A stretch of DNA of 56,688 bases from Bacillus bingmayongensis (GTDB taxonomy: Bacteria; Bacillota; Bacilli; Bacillales; Bacillaceae_G): positions 1 to 56,688 of the forward strand of contig NZ_AKCS01000020.1 of NCBI RefSeq assembly GCF_000299035.1, in the 5' to 3' direction. The notes under the pieces are model-generated. The model was given only the letters and a program-made list of their open reading frames with translations, had not been told where the DNA came from and did not search any database. The position numbers and the translations under genes are program-made. How positions within the stretch are numbered: the stretch's first letter is position 1; every line of letters begins with the position of its first letter. Positions 52,001 to 56,688 of the stretch are shown one piece after another.

Positions 52001-52234
52001 TTATCGAACTTCGCGTGTTTCCGGGTGTGTTCCAAGATTTTCAGATGGCTTAAATAATAAACCAAGGTTAATAAGCCCGGAAATACCAACAATACCGTAG
52101 ATGATTCGTGCAAGTGCTGAACCTTGTCCACCGAAGATAGCTGCTACTAAATCAAATTGAAAGAATCCAATCAGCCCCCAGTTGACGGCACCGATTACAG
52201 TGAATACTAATGCAATACGTTGTAAAGTACTCAT
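52001..52234 (-). CDS. yuzA: YuzA, DUF378 membrane protein
   Basis: This 77-residue protein has two membrane segments and the DUF378 signature (ALVFTVIGAVNWGLIGFFQF). Function is unknown. ATG 52234 lies about nine bases after AAGGAGGA. The long frame upstream of that start is not supported. Confidence 0.85.
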   Translation of the reverse strand: MSTLQRIALVFTVIGAVNWGLIGFFQFDLVAAIFGGQGSALARIIYGIVGISGLINLGLLFKPSENLGTHPETREVR

Positions 52235-52580
52235 CTCGAATAAGTCCTCCTTAAATTTGAAGCATAAGCAAGCTTTTAGTGTACGTGAGTAGTAAGAATC
52301 CACCTTAGTGGATATAAAGCGAAATCCGAAATGGAAGTACGCTTTATACAACTTAACTCCTTTATAGAATGGTTGTCTTTTGTAGTTTTTATACACAAAA
52401 AATATCTATTATAGGATGTATATACATCTATACCGAAAAATGCGAATTTTTATGCAAAAAATGAACTTTTTAAAAAAAATATATATTGGTTACGTTTACA
52501 ATTTTCCAATTGCTTGATTTACACCTTCAGTTTCGCTAAAGTGAATACAGAAATACATATACATAATTGGAGGGAAAAAG
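52235..52580. other. divergent intergenic region between yuzA and pgi
   Basis: About 345 bp with no supported gene. It is strongly A/T-rich near 52430-52500 and must carry promoters for yuzA and pgi; no operator is recognised. Confidence 0.5.
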
Positions 52581-53933
52581 ATGAGCACACATGTAACGTT
52601 CGATTATTCTAAAGCGTTATCGTTCATCAGTGAACACGAACTAACTTATTTACGTGATGCAGTAAAAGTATCACATCATGCAATCCATGAAAAAACTGGA
52701 GCTGGGAACGATTTCCTTGGGTGGGTAGAGCTTCCGCTTCAATATGACAAAGAAGAATTTGCTCGCATTCAAAAGAGTGCAGAGAAAATTAAAAATGACT
52801 CTGACATTTTACTTGTTGTAGGTATTGGTGGTTCTTACTTAGGAGCACGTGCAGCAATTGAAATGTTAAATCATTCTTTCTACAACACGCTTTCTAAAGA
52901 ACAACGCAAAACTCCACAAGTGCTATTTGTTGGACAAAACATTAGCTCCACTTACATGAAAGATTTAATGGATGTATTAGAAGGTAAAGATTTCTCCATT
53001 AACGTTATTTCCAAATCAGGTACAACAACAGAACCTGCAATTGCATTCCGCCTGTTCCGTAAATTATTAGAAGAGAAATATGGAAAAGAAGAAGCACGTA
53101 AACGTATTTATGCAACAACTGATAAAGCGCGTGGTGCTTTAAAAACATTAGCTGACGAAGAAGGATACGAAACATTCGTAATTCCAGATGATGTTGGCGG
53201 TCGCTTCTCTGTATTAACACCAGTTGGTCTATTACCAATTGCAGTGAGCGGTTTAAATATTGAAGAGATGATGCAAGGGGCAGCTGCCGGACGTGACGAC
53301 TTTGCAAAATCTGAGCTAGAAGAAAACCCTGCTTACCAATATGCAGTTGTGCGTAATGCTCTATACAATAAAGGGAAAACAATTGAAATGCTTGTTAACT
53401 ATGAGCCAGCGCTTCAATACTTTGCTGAGTGGTGGAAACAACTATTTGGCGAAAGCGAAGGAAAAGATCAAAAAGGTATTTTCCCATCTTCAGCAAACTT
53501 CTCTACTGATTTACATTCATTAGGTCAATACATTCAAGAAGGACGTCGTGACTTATTTGAAACAGTTCTTAAAGTAGGAAAATCTACACATGAACTAAAA
53601 ATCGAATTAGATGAGAACGATTTAGATGGTTTAAACTATCTTGCTGGTGAAACCGTAGACTTCGTTAACACAAAAGCATACGAAGGTACATTACTTGCAC
53701 ATAGTGATGGCGGAGTACCAAACTTAATCGTAAACATTCCAGAATTAAACGAGTACACATTCGGTTACCTTGTATACTTCTTCGAAAAAGCATGTGCGAT
53801 GAGCGGCTACTTACTAGGCGTAAATCCATTTGACCAACCAGGTGTAGAAGCATACAAGAAAAATATGTTCGCTCTACTTGGAAAACCAGGATTCGAAGAA
53901 CTAAAAGCAGAATTAGAAGAACGTTTGAAATAA
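52581..53933 (+). CDS. pgi: glucose-6-phosphate isomerase Pgi
   Basis: This 450-residue enzyme interconverts glucose 6-phosphate and fructose 6-phosphate. It has [32 protein letters not shown] and [17 protein letters not shown], the sugar isomerase signatures, and a short Gram-positive length. With glpX, pgcA and gtaB in this window it links gluconeogenesis to UDP-glucose. ATG 52581 follows GGAGGG. It is monocistronic with a strong terminator. Confidence 0.96.
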   Translation: MSTHVTFDYSKALSFISEHELTYLRDAVKVSHHAIHEKTGAGNDFLGWVELPLQYDKEEFARIQKSAEKIKNDSDILLVVGIGGSYLGARAAIEMLNHSFYNTLSKEQRKTPQVLFVGQNISSTYMKDLMDVLEGKDFSINVISKSGTTTEPAIAFRLFRKLLEEKYGKEEARKRIYATTDKARGALKTLADEEGYETFVIPDDVGGRFSVLTPVGLLPIAVSGLNIEEMMQGAAAGRDDFAKSELEENPAYQYAVVRNALYNKGKTIEMLVNYEPALQYFAEWWKQLFGESEGKDQKGIFPSSANFSTDLHSLGQYIQEGRRDLFETVLKVGKSTHELKIELDENDLDGLNYLAGETVDFVNTKAYEGTLLAHSDGGVPNLIVNIPELNEYTFGYLVYFFEKACAMSGYLLGVNPFDQPGVEAYKKNMFALLGKPGFEELKAELEERLK

Positions 53934-53942
53934 GAAAAGCGG

Positions 53943-53975
53943 AAGCTGTCGGGATTATCCCGACAGCTTTTTTTA
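53943..53975 (+). terminator. terminator of pgi
   Basis: Perfect 12-bp stem AAGCTGTCGGGA/TCCCGACAGCTT with a three-base loop and a run of T. Confidence 0.9.
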
Positions 53976-53998
53976 TTGGCAAAATCGAGACGAGGCCT

Positions 53999-54055
53999 CT
54001 CGAATATTGCTTAATGGTCGATGAGTTATGTCGAATCGCCGATATATTGATATTA
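53999..54055 (-). repeat. terminator-associated dispersed motif, copy E (inverted)
   Basis: Minus strand reads TCAATATATCGGCGATTCGA, then CATAACTCATCGACCATT and AAGCAATATTCG, aligning to both blocks of copy B with small gaps. It follows the pgi terminator. Confidence 0.55.
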
Positions 54056-54108
54056 GAACGAATAGGAATCGGACATGCTAAGAAAAAAATCTAGGAAGGA
54101 TGAATAGC

Positions 54109-54519
54109 TTGATTCCAATTCAATCAAATTTAGAAGGGCATACATATGCGCTTTTTAAATTAGAAGAAACATTAAAACCACTCGGCTATAGTATTGGCGG
54201 TAATTGGGATTATGACAAAGGATGCTTCGATTATAAAATAGATGAGGAAGATGGTTATCAGTTTTTACGAGTGCCATTTACAGCAGTGGAAGGAGAGCTT
54301 GATGTACCAGATGTAATGGTTCGTCTTGAAACACCGTATCTTCTTTCGCATGTATATCAAGACGAACTTGATGATCAAGTAAATACGCTAGCAGCTGGGG
54401 CAAGTGGATTAGATCAATTTGCAGAACCGAAAGATGCAGATGGTAATATAAAACGAAAATATATTGATATTGGAAAGGTATTAGTACAAGAGCTGGAACA
54501 GCATCTAATCAATGCTTAA
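54109..54519 (+). CDS. yugN: YugN-like protein
   Basis: This 136-residue soluble protein matches YugN (SIGGNWDYDKGCFDYKIDEE is its typical stretch). Function is unknown. TTG 54109 is preferred because GGAAGG is nine bases upstream and the product then begins MIPIQSNLEG; ATG 54100 directly abuts that site. Its 3' end overlaps the convergent yugO by 11 bp. Confidence 0.82.
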   Translation: MIPIQSNLEGHTYALFKLEETLKPLGYSIGGNWDYDKGCFDYKIDEEDGYQFLRVPFTAVEGELDVPDVMVRLETPYLLSHVYQDELDDQVNTLAAGASGLDQFAEPKDADGNIKRKYIDIGKVLVQELEQHLINA

Positions 54520-55504
54520 TTACGATAAATATGTCGCTTTCAATAATAATAAAAGAATGAACGGGATTGATGTGGTACTGTTCATCGCGCTGTATACCTA
54601 ATAGCAAAGTATCTTGTTTTAAAAGCAGGTTACTGCAAGCTTCAAAAGTTTTTCCGATATATGATGAAGAAACAGTCATTAGTTGTAATTTGCTTTCTGA
54701 GATTTCATTATAAAGCGTAAATAACACACCTGAAATGGAAGGGAATAAAAGAGAGGCAGTAAAGACATAGCTTGTTAATTTATTTCCTTCAATAATCTCT
54801 GTTGCGCCAGCTCTAGTTGCGTTTTGAACTTGATCGGAAGTAAGGAGTTCGGCAATACAATGGATAGTCGGATTTAATCCTTTCGCAGTTAAAATATTTA
54901 AAATAGATTGTGTATCAGCCAAGCTTTCGTTTTTTTCTTTATCTGCCGTTATTAAAATGGTGTGGGCAGTTTTAATATTCGCTTTTAATAAAGTTTGATC
55001 GTGATGTGGACACCCTTTAATAAACGCTAAGTGATGAAATGGTCTCGGAAGCAGGGAAAGTGTTTCATCGATGAGCACGATATCAAGGTTTGGTTGTAAA
55101 ATATGCATTTGACTTACTACATGTTTGGCGCGTTCATTCCAGCCAACGATAATCATATGACCATGACAAGAAGCAGCTTCTTCCCCTTTAATTTTCATAT
55201 ATTGTTTACTGATCATTTCAGTAGCAAATAGCACCATATAATAAGAGCAAAAACCTGTTCCTAATAAAATAAGGAGCATGCCGACGAGTTTCCCTACAGG
55301 TGTGTGGGGGACGTAATCGCCGTAACCGATAGTAAATGTGGTGACAATTGCCCACCATATACCGTCAAACCATGTAGAGAAGTATTTTGGTTCTAATTTA
55401 TATATGAGGAAACCAAAGGTAGCGATAAGTATGATGATGAAGCTGACTAAACGAAAAATAATGGAGTTACGAAATACATCCACTAGGTTAGCTCGTGATT
55501 TCAA
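54509..55504 (-). CDS. yugO: YugO, two-TM potassium channel with TrkA-N domain
   Basis: This 331-residue channel has two membrane segments (about 17-36 and 70-95) around a pore with the K+ filter TIGYGD (58-63), then an RCK/TrkA-N domain (MIIVGWNERAKHVVSQM). YugO of B. subtilis carries the K+ efflux behind biofilm electrical signalling. The start is TTG, nine bases after AGGAGG. No c-di-AMP riboswitch is seen upstream. Confidence 0.9.
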   Translation of the reverse strand: MKSRANLVDVFRNSIIFRLVSFIIILIATFGFLIYKLEPKYFSTWFDGIWWAIVTTFTIGYGDYVPHTPVGKLVGMLLILLGTGFCSYYMVLFATEMISKQYMKIKGEEAASCHGHMIIVGWNERAKHVVSQMHILQPNLDIVLIDETLSLLPRPFHHLAFIKGCPHHDQTLLKANIKTAHTILITADKEKNESLADTQSILNILTAKGLNPTIHCIAELLTSDQVQNATRAGATEIIEGNKLTSYVFTASLLFPSISGVLFTLYNEISESKLQLMTVSSSYIGKTFEACSNLLLKQDTLLLGIQRDEQYHINPVHSFIIIESDIFIVIKH

Positions 55505-55566
55505 AATTTTATTCCTCCTTATGTTGTATAGCTATATCCATTGTTACCATTATGAAAAAAAGAAAA

Positions 55567-55590
55567 ACTCTCTATATCTATTTAGAGAGT
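55567..55590 (-). terminator. terminator of mgtC
   Basis: ACTCTCTA/TAGAGAGT stem with an eight-base loop and a long T-rich tract on the minus strand. Confidence 0.8.
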
Positions 55591-55613
55591 CGTTTAACGT
55601 TATATAGAAAGTG

Positions 55614-56294
55614 CTACATACTTTCAACTTCTGTTTGCTGAACGCTTTCGAAATGCTGCAAGGCATAATAAACATCAGCTGTATGCTTTTTTTGATCAAC
55701 AGATAATTTAAGATGTAGAAAGTGGGAGCCATTTTCTAGTGTTTTCAGTTTCATGTTCTTTACTTTTATGTCCATTTCTTTTATCTCTTCAATAACGATG
55801 GGGATGTTATCCATATTGCGTACGACTAGTTTGACGGCAATATCTCGTTGTCTGAATGACCTAGGACCTAAAAACTTCATCGTTAATGGAATAAGCTCAA
55901 CGCTAATCATAAGAAAACACATGCCGAAAATTGCTTCAAGATAAAAACCAGCCCCAACAGCAATTCCGATACCAGAAGCACCCCAAATCATAGCAGCGGT
56001 AGTTAGTCCTGCAATGCTGTCATTACCTCTTCGTAAAATAACGCCAGCACCTAAAAAACCGATTCCTGAAACAATTTGAGCTGCAAGGCGAAGTGGATCC
56101 ATGTTGATATGGTCTGTATGAGGTAAAGTATAAGCTGCTTTAATAGAAACAATGGTAAGGAGGCAACTAATAATGGAAATGACTAAGCAAGTTTTTAAAC
56201 CGAGTGGTTTTCTCTTTAACTCACGTTCTAAACCGATAGCGAATCCTAAAATAGCAGAGAGACCTAGCTTGATTAGTAAATCGGTATAGTCCAT
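55614..56294 (-). CDS. MgtC/SapB-family membrane protein
   Basis: This 226-residue protein has four or five N-terminal membrane segments with the MgtC signature (LSAILGFAIGLERELKRKPLG and GIGFLGAGVILRRG) and a C-terminal cytoplasmic ACT-like domain. MgtC proteins of pathogens affect Mg2+ adaptation and F-ATPase; in Bacilli the role is unclear. ATG 56294 follows AAGGAGG. No Mg2+ riboswitch is recognised in its short upstream region. Confidence 0.87.
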   Translation of the reverse strand: MDYTDLLIKLGLSAILGFAIGLERELKRKPLGLKTCLVISIISCLLTIVSIKAAYTLPHTDHINMDPLRLAAQIVSGIGFLGAGVILRRGNDSIAGLTTAAMIWGASGIGIAVGAGFYLEAIFGMCFLMISVELIPLTMKFLGPRSFRQRDIAVKLVVRNMDNIPIVIEEIKEMDIKVKNMKLKTLENGSHFLHLKLSVDQKKHTADVYYALQHFESVQQTEVESM

Positions 56295-56529
56295 ATGTAT
56301 ATTCCTCCTTGATAAGTTTGTTCAATGGAATGTAGTGATAATAAATGAGTAAAATATTCATTCGTAACTTAAGGTTTTTAACAACGGGGTTATGATTTCC
56401 TGCCAAATGAGGTATTAGCTTTTGGAATATATGTAGGAATTGGATAGAGGTGAAAATGGCTATTTTATTTAAGTATATGAGGTTAATAAAGAAACTTGGC
56501 TATTTTTATAAAAAAGTTTTAAAAGGGTG

Positions 56530-56558
56530 TTGCATTTCATTTTTCTACATGCTATATT
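56530..56558 (+). promoter_or_regulatory. rRNA operon promoter P1
   Basis: TTGCAT (56530-56535), 17-bp spacer, TATATT (56553-56558). The region from mgtC (56294) to this point holds no supported gene. Confidence 0.85.
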
Positions 56559-56615
56559 AATAACCGTCGCTGATGCGAAACAGCAGAAAGCGAAAAAAGA
56601 AATTAAAAAACTTAG

Positions 56616-56644
56616 TTGACATCGAAAAATGAAGATGTTAACAT
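56616..56644 (+). promoter_or_regulatory. rRNA operon promoter P2
   Basis: Perfect TTGACA (56616-56621), 17-bp spacer, TAACAT (56639-56644). It lies 86 bp after P1, the tandem layout of Bacillus rrn operons. Confidence 0.88.
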
Positions 56645-56688
56645 AAGGAAGTCGCAAATGAGCGGCAAACGAGTTCTTTGAAAACTGA
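56645..56688 (+). other. start of rRNA operon leader
   Basis: The last bases (AGTTCTTTGAAAACTGA) match the conserved leader found just upstream of 16S rRNA in this group. The 16S gene itself is beyond the window. Confidence 0.8.

Noticed and set aside
55338-55607. 89-codon plus-strand frame opposite yugO
   Set aside because: It is antisense to the channel coding region and its composition follows from that gene.
1-56688. CRISPR array, prophage, or intact IS element
   Set aside because: No regular repeat-spacer pattern, phage structural genes or transposase was seen on either strand.

Overview
The window is ordinary chromosome from a member of the Bacillus cereus group. Gene order follows the Bacillus subtilis yut-yuz-yum-yui and kap-pat-yug blocks, shine-dalgarno sites are strong, TTG and GTG starts are common, and the AlkD, KapB, CdaS and GlyQS proteins are Bacillus types. 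Several families of short dispersed repeats of the kind described as bcr elements in this group are present. The species is not resolved; the AlkD sequence differs noticeably from the B. cereus protein as I remember it, so a divergent lineage is possible.

Layout. Positions 1-430 hold a candidate leader and a promoter-to-terminator unit that folds as a long rod RNA. From 430 to 4530 lie glpX, yutE, a SufR-like Fe-S regulator and yutF. Positions 4560-10740 carry an NAD(P)H oxidoreductase, a broken metallo-beta-lactamase-fold gene and a five-gene minus-strand Ter-type stress operon (CitE-like lyase, PRTase-TRSP, StiP, HAD, vWA). Positions 10900-21070 are the yut/yuz block, with Fe-S assembly genes (yutI, yutM), yutG, yutH, dapF, a FetAB-like iron exporter and two NADH dehydrogenase-like genes nearby. 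Positions 21200-32430 include a TudS-like protein, an MFS pump, yumC/ndh, a nudix-yuiB-yuiC group and leucyl aminopeptidase. Positions 32470-36690 contain the sporulation diadenylate cyclase cdaS, pgcA and gtaB (glucose-6-P to UDP-glucose) and bioY under a textbook BirA operator. Positions 36700-43680 hold T-box-controlled glyS, alkD and an ArsB/NhaD transporter. Positions 43060-55500 are the kap/pat/yug block with alaRT, pgi and the K+ channel yugO. The window ends at mgtC and the two tandem promoters of an rRNA operon whose 16S gene lies just beyond the right edge.

Four genes are decayed: an MBL-fold hydrolase, a yutK-type nucleoside transporter cut by two deletions, an effector-binding protein and a DJ-1/PfpI protein.

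The most unusual material is non-coding: the rod RNA at 145-346; a two-copy repeat whose stems show compensatory changes; a bcr1-like repeat in four copies, two of them in probable 5' UTRs and two flanking one dehydrogenase gene; a 50-60 base motif found beside five terminators; and several perfect palindromes of 22-24 bp. No tRNA gene, CRISPR array, intact insertion sequence or prophage was seen.
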